Shown piece by piece: positions 23,474-34,199 of a DNA stretch of 64,000 bases. Source of the stretch: Glandiceps talaboti (taxonomy: Eukaryota > Hemichordata > Enteropneusta > Spengelidae); assembly GCF_964340395.1 (NCBI RefSeq), contig NC_135559.1, forward strand, positions 2,926,501 through 2,990,500, written 5' to 3'. Position numbers and translations under genes: made by a program. The stretch's first letter is position 1, and each line of letters starts with the position of its first letter. The notes under the pieces were generated by a model, which worked only from the letters and a program-made list of their open reading frames with translations, was not told the origin of the DNA and ran no database searches.

Positions 23474-24290
23474 CGAGTGTGAAGCTACCATCATATTCAT
23501 ATTCATCTTCACTTTCAAAAGTTGACCTCTAGCTCAATGTGAATATGATGATAGCTTCACACGTTCATCATCAGATTCGAAGTCTTCCGAATGGGTACGA
23601 ACACGCGTTCGGTAAATCACATATCCTTCATTGGCAGGTTGAAATCATGTCATTGTAATTACTTTTCGCTTGATTTGCGTGGATTTGCATGCTTTCTTCT
23701 TATTTTTGCCAGAGTATCCAATTTGCACCATGAATTATTGTTGTCATGGACCATAATTTTTACAATCGATTGCGTTGACCCTCCCCGATCAAGGGAACTA
23801 CATACATTGTGATAATTGTGGTCTTGACAACACTATTTTGTTTAAATTACACCAGTATAAGTGTTAAGTAGGGTTTCAAAGATAGCGACACTGCGGGAAA
23901 TCAAAACACACCCAGCCAAGCCGTATTATATTACATTACTCATACAGGTTTTTTGTACACCCAAATATTGATATTTCATTTTCAAAGATATGGGAAAGGC
24001 ATACTAAACATCCAAATTAGTTTTTTATATGACAACAATAATTCATGGTGCAAATTGGATACTCTGGCAAATCCACGTAAATGAAGTGAAAAGTAACTAC
24101 AATCACATGATTTCAACCTGCCAATGAAGGATTTATGTGATTTGCCGCGGCCCGAACGCTTGTTCGTACCCATTCGGAAGACTTCGAATCTGATGATGAA
24201 CGTGTTAAGCTATCATCATATTCACATTGAGCTAGAGGTCAACTTTTGAAAGCGAATATGAATATGAATATGATGGTAGCTTCACACTCG
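23474..24290. repeat. Large inverted repeat between TMCO3 and UPF3 start regions
   Basis: The left arm 23474-23747 and the reverse complement of the right arm 24029-24290 match at about 90% over about 265 bp. Shared blocks are CGAGTGTGAAGCTACCATCA, TTGACCTCTAGCTCAATGTG, CGAAGTCTTCCGAATGGGTA and CCAATTTGCACCATGAATTA. The left arm has an extra segment of about 28 bp. The spacer is about 281 bp. Each arm also has an internal foldback (GAAGCTACCATCATATTC against GAATATGATGATAGCTTC). The arms lie next to the presumed first exons of the two divergent genes. Confidence 0.92.
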
Positions 24291-24600
24291 TCTTCGCGGC
24301 CATGTTGTCAACACTCATAACAAACAAACTAATGCCCGTAATCAACTGACAGTTATTTTTTATTATATCTATCATTTTTTGATGATGAATACAATTTATA
24401 CGAGTTATTATGCAATATACTATATTTTCAAGTGTCACTGGAACCAAATCAAAGATATTTAATTTATTTTGGAGAAAATATAGCTTATTGGAGAAAAGTT
24501 CCACCAACTATCGCGAGAGGATACGAGATGAAAACAGAAAACCCGTAGGTACGTGCAGGCTATCAGAATGTGAGATGTTTTTGTGACATTTCTGTATGAG

Positions 24601-25248
24601 ATGGCCAAAGAAGCAGAAGATAAAAAATCTGAGAAGAAACGTGTAGAATCGAAGAGTAAAGAAAAGAGGAAGGACAAGGATGGTCCGCCCACGAAGGTAA
24701 TTTCCAATGGTTTCACTCGTGGCGTGAGCCCCAAACGAAATACCGCCTTCGAGATTCGTTCCTGTGTGATCATACAATTTAAATGCAATATGTCGTCATT
24801 ATCATTTATATGCACATACATACACTGTCTCGAATAAATATCAAATGTCAACATTGATATAAATAATACATAAGAAAATAACAAGTCTAATGAGAAAAAT
24901 GTTACACACCCAATGTGGATGTTTACATCCATGTAGCCTGGAATCCATGCGTCTTTCGATCGCATGGATTCGAGGCTAACATCCATGTAACCAGTAATTT
25001 AGTCCTGCTTGAACGGTGGCCAGAATGATTCTGACAATGTCCCTAACCGGAGAAGGAGAGGGACATTGTCAGAATCGAGTCCCGACCTACTCCTTCTGCA
25101 AGCAGAACTACCAGTAAATTGATGTGTGTGCATTTTGAGCATATTTCCGTAAAAATGATTGCGTAATAAATGAAAGGTGATGATGATGATGATGTGATGG
25201 TGATGGTGATGGTGATGGTGGTGGTGGTGGTGGTGGTGGTGGTAGCGG

Positions 25249-25283
<35 letters not shown>

Positions 25284-25296
25284 TTGATGTTGTTGT

Positions 25297-25341
<45 letters not shown>

Positions 25342-28300
25342 CAACAACGACGACAGCGATGAGGGCGAGGACGAGGATGACGGTGATGATGATGATGATT
25401 TCCATTATCATGTGAAGAGAAGATAAAATGCTAAACTTTTTGTTTTAGGTGATTATACGACGCCTTCCACCATCTTTCACAGAAGAGTCTTTCATAGAAG
25501 CTATTGGATCTCTTCCTTCAAACAACTATTTTCACTTTGTGAAAGCAGATCATAGGTATGTAATTTATTTAAAAACTAAGCTAAACTATAATTTAAAACA
25601 AATTTTGTAATAAATAACATGTTTACTTCTTATGTTGTTCTTTTTCATGTCCCCTTTCAACAGGTCGGATTTTCCAATTGTTATAACTATTTCAAAGAGT
25701 TTGCACTGTGCAGGGTTGGTGCAAAGGACTTTTCTGGGTCCCCTAAGGCTAGAGAAATGTGGTTAAGATAAAATCAACCTTGCCTTTGTTCCCCTTCAAC
25801 AAAAAATTACAGCCAAGGAACTTCAATGACATTATCTTACTGTCTGGAATAATCAAGGGATTCTGACTAGTTACAACTAGGGTATCAGTGGCCAGCTCTG
25901 GTAGGGGTGTTTGGCCAGTCCTAGAAACCCCAGGCCCCATTTTAGATCCACTTTGACCAAAAATCAATACCCCATTTTAGACCATTAGAGGTTTTTAAAA
26001 GATGAAAGTTTAGACCAAAATACATTTTCCTTACAAGGCAAGGACAATGGACCACATTTTAAACCAAGTAAAATCGAAAATAATACCCATTTTAGACTCG
26101 TCAGCTCGAAAAAAACAGACCCATCCCCATTTTAGACCAAAGGGCTAGAAAATGCACCCCAAAGTACGGCACATATACTCAAAAAAGGGGAGTAGCCCCC
26201 CCTGGAGTTATGTCTTTCATCTCATTCTATGAGCAACTGTCCCAAGATTTTAAGGAGATTAGACAAGTACATGTACTTCATAGTCAGAATCCCTTGCATA
26301 TCAGATGTTAACTTACATGCATATCTGGTTTTTGACTAAATAAAATTCATTTGTGTCATCTACTTTCAGTCTTGGGCCTAATGCTTTTTGCAGAGCATAC
26401 ATCAACTTTCAAAACCATTCTGATATAATTCCATTTCGGGACAGGTATGATGGCCACACCTTTACTGACACAGCAGGTATGTATTTAGTATTTGATTAAT
26501 AGACTATGGGTGATCCTGTTTTTGAATGATAAGTGACAAATTTTGTGTACCTATCTTTTAGTTTCTGTGCTCTGATTCACATGCATGTTCCTTGTGGGCT
26601 CATTCTACAAAAACCTAACCAGTTAAACTAGGAAAGTTCAAGCAAAGCTTTGTCTCCAACCAGAAATTTCTATGATTGACAATAGACTGTTTCTCCAAGC
26701 AAACTCTGGCTTCAGGCAATATGCCAAATTCAATGTGATGGTCATGACTTGAGATGGGTAAGAGCTTACATGTGATTGTGACGTGACTCATCTTGTTTAT
26801 CAACAAACAAAAAGCACTTCACCTGGATGTGGTATCACTGATTTCTAAATACTGTTCTTAAAAGTTACAGTATATATGTGTTACACCCAATCTGTCAAAT
26901 TGCCCAATTCATGAAATGGGTAGGTAACTTTACCCAGTTCATGAAATAGTCAATCATGTTGCCCAGGTTATGAAGTGGGTATGGTAAGATATGCCCAGTA
27001 CATGAAATGAGCATCTTTTATAGGACACACACAAAAAAGAATAAGAATCAAACAACTATATTATCATGTACTGTATTTACAAACTCATCACTTCACAATT
27101 CTTATTTTAATACAATTCAGTGTAGCTTGTGTTTTTAATAAAGTTTGATTATCAACACCCCAGTTCAAACCTCTTGCCCAAAATTTAATTTGGCCCCTTT
27201 TAGATCATATTCAATACTCTCATGCAAAGTTGCATGCACATTTCATGAACTGGGCAGTTTCACGGATTGGGTGTAACATATGTACCTGTACCTGTATTTA
27301 TTATACTCATATAGATTTTATACCTTGTTAATATTTCACTCTGAAATTATAAGTACACTGTAAGATATCTCTGTCTTTGTTTTTCCAGGTACTGAATATC
27401 CAGCTGTGGTTGAACTGTCTCCTTATCAAAAGGTACCTAAGAAGATAGCCAAGAAACCCGATTCTAAAAGTGGTACAATAGAACAAGGTAAACTCCAGTA
27501 CAGTGCATCTCATATTTATGTGTACCCCAAATGGCAATGTTTGTAAGAGAGAAGATCAAAGTTACTTGTGAGAAATATTTAAGCATTATAAAAAATCCTC
27601 TCCATAGATCTGCTCTGACAAAACTAAGGATAAGTTCACACAAACTAAAAATAGAAACAGGTAGACACAATAAACAAGACATAGCCAGTAGAACATGCCC
27701 CATGTGCCAAACCAATGAAATTGAAGATGAGCAACACTTTATCTTAAACTGTAAAATGTTCAATGATGAAAGAAAATCTATATTAGCACACTTTAAAATA
27801 TGGCCCCCAGATTTGTCAGACACAGAAAAATTCCTTAATATTATGAACAGTAAAAATGAGAATATAATTAAAGAAGTGGCTAAATACACATACACATGCT
27901 TCAAACTTAGAGAGCGGTACACTGTCAGCTGCCTCGAAAAAATAAATACATAAATATTTTAAACATGAGTCATTTTTGACACCTGCTAAGGTGTATTTTC
28001 TTTGTTTTTCTCTGTATTGTTATTGTCAGGTTATTTTCCTTCTTTATTGTGAATAGGTCTGATGTCCAGATTTGGATAAAGAAACAATAAAGAATTATTA
28101 TTATTATCAAAGTTATAATATGGGTTCTAATATATCTACACATGTGTATATACAAGCAGATAATTATATGATGGACTTTTATGTTACATATGCAGTCAAA
28201 TATGTGTATTCTGAGAAATCCATGATTGTGTTCGTTCTCTTCTAATTATGCATTTTGTTAAGGGAGAATATCATTCAGCCATTGATTTGTAATGCATTAC

Positions 28301-30449
28301 TACACATCTGTCTCTCAGGGTTCTCCCTCACTCTGAAAGAATGCTGGTTGGTGATTAATATTCATGAGGTAAATGGATATTGAAATATGGCTATTATGGG
28401 TCAAGTGTATAATTTACATGAAACAATGAGACTCATTAGAAGTACATTATTGAGTTTACATATGCCAAGTACCAGTTGGTACTGACCAGTGCCAAGCAGT
28501 GTAGGGAGAACCATGGTCTCACCTTAACATTGTTAACTGTTATCTGTGTTCCCTAGATCCTGAATATGTCAAGTTTCTTGAGTCACTCACTGCAGAAGTT
28601 GAATCATTACCTAGTGCAGAGTCCTATCTAGAAGAGATAGAAGCTAAAGCACGCGAATTAGAAGGTACATACAAGTTATATACAGTGTTACATATTTACT
28701 CCTTATCACATACATGTGTATGCATTTATTATATTATACACAATTATATGGGTGCTTGACATTGTCTAAACCTGTACAATCTTATAATCGTTATGTAATT
28801 ATACCATGGACAAGCCAAGTTATTGTGTATGAACAGAAAATATGGATTGTATGCCCTGCTTGTTCTGTAGACTATATTATGATAACCTGTTTCTATGTCA
28901 CTGTTTCTGTTGTGCTTGAAATATGAATAAAAAAAATTTCAAATCGTCATTCTTTTTCCCCATTTTCCATAAATTATACTTGAGGAGGTATAATTATATT
29001 ATTCTCCAATATTTTTCTCTACGTTCAGCCGGAAAATAGTTGTGACCTAAGGGTTTTGTCACTACACGTCAAAGACTCATTTATGTTTTCCTTTACTAAA
29101 TGAAGAGTGTGCTTATCAGTGATTGATGTACAAATATGACATTTTCGCACTGTGATTTAAGGAAAAACTTGAAGGAAAACCCATTATGCTTGTATTCACA
29201 AATATGGAATGGAACACTTTGTCTTTACTTGTTAAATGTAAGAGGCAAAAATGATAAACTAATATAATGTAATGCATAGATATTATATGTGTTGGGCTTG
29301 TTATACAGCACCCAACTCTCTGAAAGCTGAGTGTACCAAGTTTTCATTTTCTATCAAAGCCTTATCTTGTCCATACAGGAAATTATAATTTTGTACAAAA
29401 GAATTTAATGATAACATTACTATGTTAACTTAATTTCATTTCACACATTCTCTTTTGTATAGCTGCACCTAAGAGAAAAACTCCTCTGATAGACTATATC
29501 AATAGAAAGAGAGTAGAAAGAGAGGTAGGTGAATCATTTGACCAGTTCGTATTTCTGTGTTCACTATTCTGTCTAATTTTAAGATTCATCCTAGCTGAAT
29601 TAATATAAACAAAACTCTCTCCTCTGTTTTTGACTCTTTTAGTGTGCTTGCCACTGGCAGTTTTTATGGCGTTTTTAGTGTTTCAGCACCTATGAACTTA
29701 TATATAGCACTTTACAAGTGCTATTAATATAGTTATTATTATTATAGTTTGTCTGTGTTCAACAGTTAAACTATTGTTGTCTAGATTTGAGCATTCATGA
29801 CAGACATTGTATTTTTTTGAATCAAAGTAGATAACATCATTTAGGAAAATTTCCCCAACATTTCACAAGGATTCATTTTTTACAGGATTACCGTTTACAG
29901 ATCTATGTCAAACAAAATCCCCCTTTACAGTATTGTTTTATGGTAGCTAGTTGTTCAACGATATCTTTAAAATGTTGCTCTCATAAATTCTTGTAAATAT
30001 CAGTTGTATATAAATCTTGTGTTAAAGAAAAAATGACTTATAAGTGGAATGATTGTGAAATGTATTGAATAATTCTTTTTCCTACCAATGTCATGTTAGA
30101 GGTTATAATTTATATGATTATGAGTAGTTTCTATATAAATATTTGTTGAATATTTTGAAATATTTTGCCAATTATCCAGCGACAACGAGAAGAGCGCAGG
30201 GAGGAGAGAAGACGAAAAGAAAGAGAAAGACAGCGGCAGAAGGAAGAAGAGCGGAGAAGGAAAAGGGAAGAGGAAAAGAAAAAGAAAAGAGAGGAGGAGA
30301 GGAAGAAAAAAGATGAAGAAAGGAAAAAACGAGAAGAAGAGAGGAAAAAGAAAGCTGCAGCTGAAAAAGAGAAGGCAGAAGGAAAGGAGAAAAATAGATC
30401 TGAGAGTACATCTGAGGAGAAGAAAGATGATGAACCTACAGTGAAGGTT

Positions 30450-30513
<64 letters not shown>

Positions 30514-33500
30514 TCATTTTATTTTCACCAAAAAGGATGACAGAACTTAGACTGGGAAAGTGTACATGACAAAAACATAGTTGAAGTTGTACTGAAAGAG
30601 AAACACTCTTTCCCAAGCAATGTTGTTGAAATTCTGTCATGACGTGAACTTCCTAACTTTTTGTACTTCCCATAATGCCTCACACTAGTGTACAACAGGC
30701 CTCTTCAAATCCAGGGGTGCCAATTGTTATACATGCAACTTCATTTTAGAGAGGTCACACAGTACAGGATTGATGAAAATGACTTTTCTCGGGCCCCTAA
30801 GTATAAATGTATGCAGCTAAGATAAAATCAGCTTGTTCTCCTTTTTAGAACTTTTCATTTCAGCAAGACACATATGGATCATTAAAAACCAAGGATTCAA
30901 TCCCAAGTTCTCACGTTAATGTTACCTTATCATTGGAGCTGTAAAGATTAGATAGGTTCATTCTTTTCAAGTGTTCTTCACCAACTTTTTCTAAATCTTT
31001 ATGAACAACTGTTTTGCACATCTAAATTGTAATCTTAATTGGAACTGGACCTGTAAAGGCCAGGAATTCAATCCTTGTTCTCACATTGATGTTATCTTAT
31101 CCATGGAGCTGTAAGGATTATATAGAATTATTCTCATGTTCTTGACCAACTTTTCTGTAACTCTGCCAGACAATAGTTTTTCACGCTTAAATTTTAATTC
31201 TCATTTGAACTTGGCCTTTAAGATCATCGTATTACCAGGAGAATACCCATTTACAAGTTGTGATCAACTCTTTGCAATCTCAGTTTTTATCAAAACATTG
31301 TTTAATTTTTACTGAAAGATATTTCAGTATTGACTTTATATATTCTTGCAAACCTTTTTATGAAGCTTTAGACTCCAAGTTGTAAAGACAGTGAAATCTG
31401 TAAAGTATATCAAGTTTCATGTGCATTTATTAATTTGAATGCAAACTCAATGTTGTCTCATCTGTAGGTTTTGAAGAATCCTGAACACCAAAAAGATGGA
31501 GAGAAGGTGAAAGATGATAAAAAGACACCAGGTGATGAAAAGAAAGATAAAAAAGATGTTGAAGCTAAAGATAATGTCAGTAAGAAAGACAAAGACAATC
31601 AATATGAGAGGAAATATGATAAACCAGAGAGAAAAGATGACAGGTAAGTGCCATAAACTGGTGTAGTTATTTAGAAAACAGTTCAAGCCTTCTAAGATTT
31701 AACCTACCAGTAGTAGAATCAATACTGCTCTGTTTTGTAGTGGAGCTTGGGTAAGAGAGCTGAATTATATTCACAGTACATATTTTAGGGCAAAGCTTTT
31801 TTTTTTCCATAATGAAATAAATCCAAACATGTCACCAGTATGCCCTCTAAGCAAATTTGACGCACCACTGACACACACAATTTCTAGTGATACACCAAAA
31901 CTTGGTGTTCCGCTGTCTCTTACTATGTGGTGACTCACAAGAAATGCCAGTTTTTATCATTTTGACCCACAACAACAAAATTTGGCTATCAATAGAGGGC
32001 ACACTGGGTGTCACATGATAAACTTTTCAAATTTTATCCTTTCTAGCCACTGATAATGTTGTTGTCATTGACTACTTAGAATAGTTTTGAGAGTCTGTCA
32101 ATAGCCAACTAAAAGTGTGCTATTTTGTAAAAGTTGCAGTGTAGCTCAAGAATTGCTTTCAGACTTTGGTCTTTGGACATTGTCTTAGCTATGCAGTGCT
32201 AACACCAACTTGGTACTCAGCCATAACCAGCATGTTTATCAACTAGCAGGTGTCATATACATTGGGCTAATTGGAAAGGTGTTCTTGAGCTGTACTGTAT
32301 ATTTGAGGATAATAGGCCATGCAAGTGAAAGACACAAAATTTATTAGCCTGAGCATCTATTTCATACAGTGAAGTTACACAATGTTGATAACTTGCTAAG
32401 AAATTTTGTGAATTATGTATGTGTATTGTTCATTTTATAGACCAAAATCTACTAGAGACAGAAGAGATGAAAGAGACCGTGACAGATACCGTGACAGAAG
32501 GGACAGCAGAAAGGATGATAGATATGGAAGTGCCAAAGGAAAAGATACCAAAGATGTGAAAGAGGAAGGGAAAAGAAAAGACAGTGAAAGTGACAAGAAG
32601 TCTGACAAAGTAGAGAGCAAAGAGAAATCAAAGGAAGATGACTATAAGGGGAATAAGTACCAAGATTCTAGAGACAAAGGCAGACACTATGAAAGAGACA
32701 GAGGAAGAGACAGAAAGGGTGACAGAGACAGAGACAGAGGTAGTGACAGAGACAAAAGGGGATATCGTGACTTTCATAGTGACAGACCAAGGAGTAGACA
32801 GGATGAGAAGTATGGAAGTAAAAAAGATGACGGAAGCAAAAAAGATGAAGCCAAGAAAGATGACAAGGTGTCATTGGATGGTGGTGGCAGTGAGCAAGAT
32901 AAAGAAAAGAATTTAAAAGATGACAACAGGGCATCAAGTGATAGTAGCAGAGACTCAAGCACTTCTGACAAACCAAAACAGAGAATCAGAAATAAGGTAT
33001 GCAGTGTTTCCAATGGTATTAGGCACTATTTGTACAACTAAGCAATTTGAAAACTAATCCCATACTTGTTGTCAAAGTCGATGAGAAGGTTGTATCTTAG
33101 AGCTGAGCTGCAGTGAACCACTTTATTGGTCAGCTTGGCTTTTTTGTTAGTCAGCCTGGCATGGCTATTGTTCACATTTGCATCGTATATACAGAAAAAA
33201 AGAACAGTACTTACATACATTCATAGCATCATATATAATATAGATTACATAATAGGGCATTGTTTCATTTGTGAAATGCACATTTTAAACTAATTGTCAA
33301 AGATTACAGACAATATTGTACAAAATTGTAAAACCTTAGAAGAAAGCTTAACAGATTCCTTCACTTTAGTTCCAATGTTTGAATTTCATTGAATTGAAAC
33401 AAGTCACTACTTTGGTTCCATAGCTGGTCATTTCAATTTGATTTTTATCTGTTTCTTTTTCATAGGATCGACCTGCAATGGAATTATACAGACCAGGACA

Positions 33501-33948
33501 ACTCAGAAGGACTCGGGACTTTGACAAGGACACTGACAAGGATAGGGATAGGGATAGGGATAGGGATAGGGATAGAGGCAAGGATAAGGAGAGAGATAGA
33601 CCTAGAGATAGGGATAGTGACAAGGATAAGGGAAGGGATAAGGATAGAGGGAAGGATAGAGATTGGGATAGACGAGATAGAGACAGGGATAAGGGAAGGT
33701 ATAGGAATAGGGACTGGGATAGAGATAGGGATTACAGAGATAGGGATAGGGATAGGTACAGGGATTGGGATAAAGACAAGGGAAAAGATAGAGGAAAGGA
33801 GAAGCCTAAAGATAAAGGAAAGGAAAAGGATTTGGAGAAGGAAAAGATGCAACCAAAAGAAAGTAGTGAGAAACCAAAAGAAACAAAACCTGAGGTAAAA
33901 GAAGCAAGCAGCAGTGAGCAAACTGTACCTGCAGAAGACAAGAAATAG
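24601..33948 (+). CDS. UPF3: UPF3 (nonsense-mediated mRNA decay factor), complete, 10 coding exons
   Basis: Exons 24601-24696, 25449-25555, 26370-26476, 27389-27487, 28557-28664, 29463-29524, 30180-30446, 31468-31643, 32441-32996 and 33466-33948. All are GT-AG with consistent phases, giving 686 aa (vertebrate UPF3A/B are about 470-480 from memory). Residues 32-125 are the UPF3 RNP-type domain (VIIRRLPPSFTEESF, FVKADHSLGPNAFCRAYI, PAVVELSPYQKVP). DPEYVKFLESL follows. Residues 194-282 are an Arg/Lys/Glu-rich helix. The last exon opens with the exon-junction-complex-binding motif, DRPAMELYRPGQLRR, completing RNK from the previous exon. In this family UPF3 links UPF2 to the exon junction complex during NMD. 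Unusual: exons 9 and 10 encode about 330 residues rich in Arg-Asp/Lys-Asp dipeptides, part of it a GATAGG coding microsatellite, so the tail after the EJC motif is far longer than usual. ATG 24601 is the first in-frame ATG after a stop. Confidence 0.96.
24922..24991. repeat. Foldback hairpin in UPF3 intron 1
   Basis: TTACATCCATGTAGCCTGGA plus ATCCATGCG pairs with CGCATGGATTCGAGGCTAAC plus ATCCATGTAA, with a few mismatches and a loop of about 9 bp. Confidence 0.75.
25027..25076. repeat. Perfect 18-bp hairpin in UPF3 intron 1
   Basis: GATTCTGACAATGTCCCT and AGGGACATTGTCAGAATC are perfect reverse complements around a 14-bp loop. It is probably a decayed or minimal foldback element. Confidence 0.85.
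25174..25400. repeat. (GAT)n / (GGT)n trinucleotide array in UPF3 intron 1
   Basis: About 225 bp of GAT, GGT and GTT triplets with GAC/GAG variants at the right end. It ends about 50 bp before the acceptor of UPF3 exon 2. Long polymeric frames on both strands come from the repeat. Confidence 0.95.
25668..25796. repeat. Dispersed repeat shared with 30718-30845
   Basis: CCAATTGTTATA, CAGGGTTGGTGCAAAGGACTTTTCT and CCCCTAAG...TAAGATAAAATCA blocks recur at 30718-30845 in the same orientation. Both copies are in UPF3 introns. Followed at 25930-26160 by a degenerate run of CCCCATTTTAGACC-like motifs. Confidence 0.6.
26880..27277. mobile_element. MITE with about 38-bp TIR in UPF3 intron 3
   Basis: GTTACACCCAATCTGTCAAA plus TTGCCCAATTCATGAAATG on the left pairs with CATTTCATGAACTGGGCAGT plus TTCACGGATTGGGTGTAAC on the right. 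The flanks share ATATGT on both sides, a likely 6-bp target duplication. Internal copies of CCCAGTTCATGAAAT repeat the TIR core. The length is 398 bp. Confidence 0.85.
27530..28108 (+). mobile_element. LINE (non-LTR retrotransposon) 3' fragment in UPF3 intron 4
   Basis: An open frame of about 140 codons encodes the C-terminal end typical of invertebrate non-LTR ORF2 proteins. It contains LTKLRISSHKLKIETGR and a zinc-knuckle-like CPMC...IEDEQHFILNC. After the stop comes a short 3' UTR, then AATAAAG and an (ATT)n tail at about 28092-28108. The element is strongly 5'-truncated and in the sense orientation of UPF3. The frame is intact to its stop, which suggests a fairly young insertion. Clade not assigned. 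Confidence 0.85.
29680..29752 (+). mobile_element. Short LINE 3' tail remnant
   Basis: TATAGCACTTTACAAGTGCT followed by an ATTATT-rich tail resembles the 3' end of CR1/L2-type LINEs (a small hairpin plus an ATT repeat). No coding part remains. Located in the UPF3 intron after exon 6. Confidence 0.4.
30452..30512. repeat. (AAT)n microsatellite directly after UPF3 exon 7
   Basis: About 20 AAT triplets starting 5 bp after the GTTAGT donor that ends at 30446. Confidence 0.97.
30888..31240. repeat. Dispersed dimeric repeat, copy 2 (reverse)
   Basis: Reverse complement of the family at 13985-14180, here nearly two tandem units of about 190 bp. Shared blocks are TTTGCACATCTAAATTGTAA, CCAACTTTTTCTAAATCTT and CAGGAATTCAATCC. 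Confidence 0.75.
31836..32006. mobile_element. MITE, TIR CAGTGTGCCCTCTA, copy 3
   Basis: Starts CAGTATGCCCTCTAAGC and ends TAGAGGGCACACTG, 171 bp. The interior is about 80-85% like the copy at 15993-16167. It lies in the UPF3 intron before exon 9. Confidence 0.85.
32137..32297. mobile_element. MITE, TIR with AGCTCAAGAA core, copy 2
   Basis: CAGTGTAGCTCAAGAATTGC at the left and TTCTTGAGCTGTACTG at the right. It matches the ends of 12244-12707 (GAGCTCAAGAATTGCTTTCA in both left ends). The length is about 161 bp, in the UPF3 intron before exon 9. Confidence 0.75.
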
Positions 33949-34012
33949 CAATTCTCTGATTTCATGTGGTAGGATAAAGTACCAATCCTTGAATTATTTA
34001 TATACAGTTCAA

Positions 34013-34018
34013 AATAAA
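34013..34018 (+). terminator. UPF3: UPF3 polyadenylation signal
   Basis: AATAAA lies 65 bp after the UPF3 stop codon. A second AATAAA-containing run follows near 34158. Confidence 0.75.
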
Positions 34019-34199
34019 CTTGTTAAAAAGTATATTGTCCAGTTGCTTGTAACACTGTGAGGAGATGTAAAGTCTAAAGGCAGCTACCTTAATTTTGTGT
34101 AATTGAGCAGTCTTTGATTACCAGTACTGGTATTTAATATTTTGGTTAAATTCTGAAATAAATATATGAAAACAATATAAAGTGTCACTGTGAATGAAT

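Noticed and set aside
23591-23812. Open frames on the inverted-repeat arms (also 23982-24173)
   Set aside because: They mirror each other because of the arms and resemble no protein; probably non-coding.
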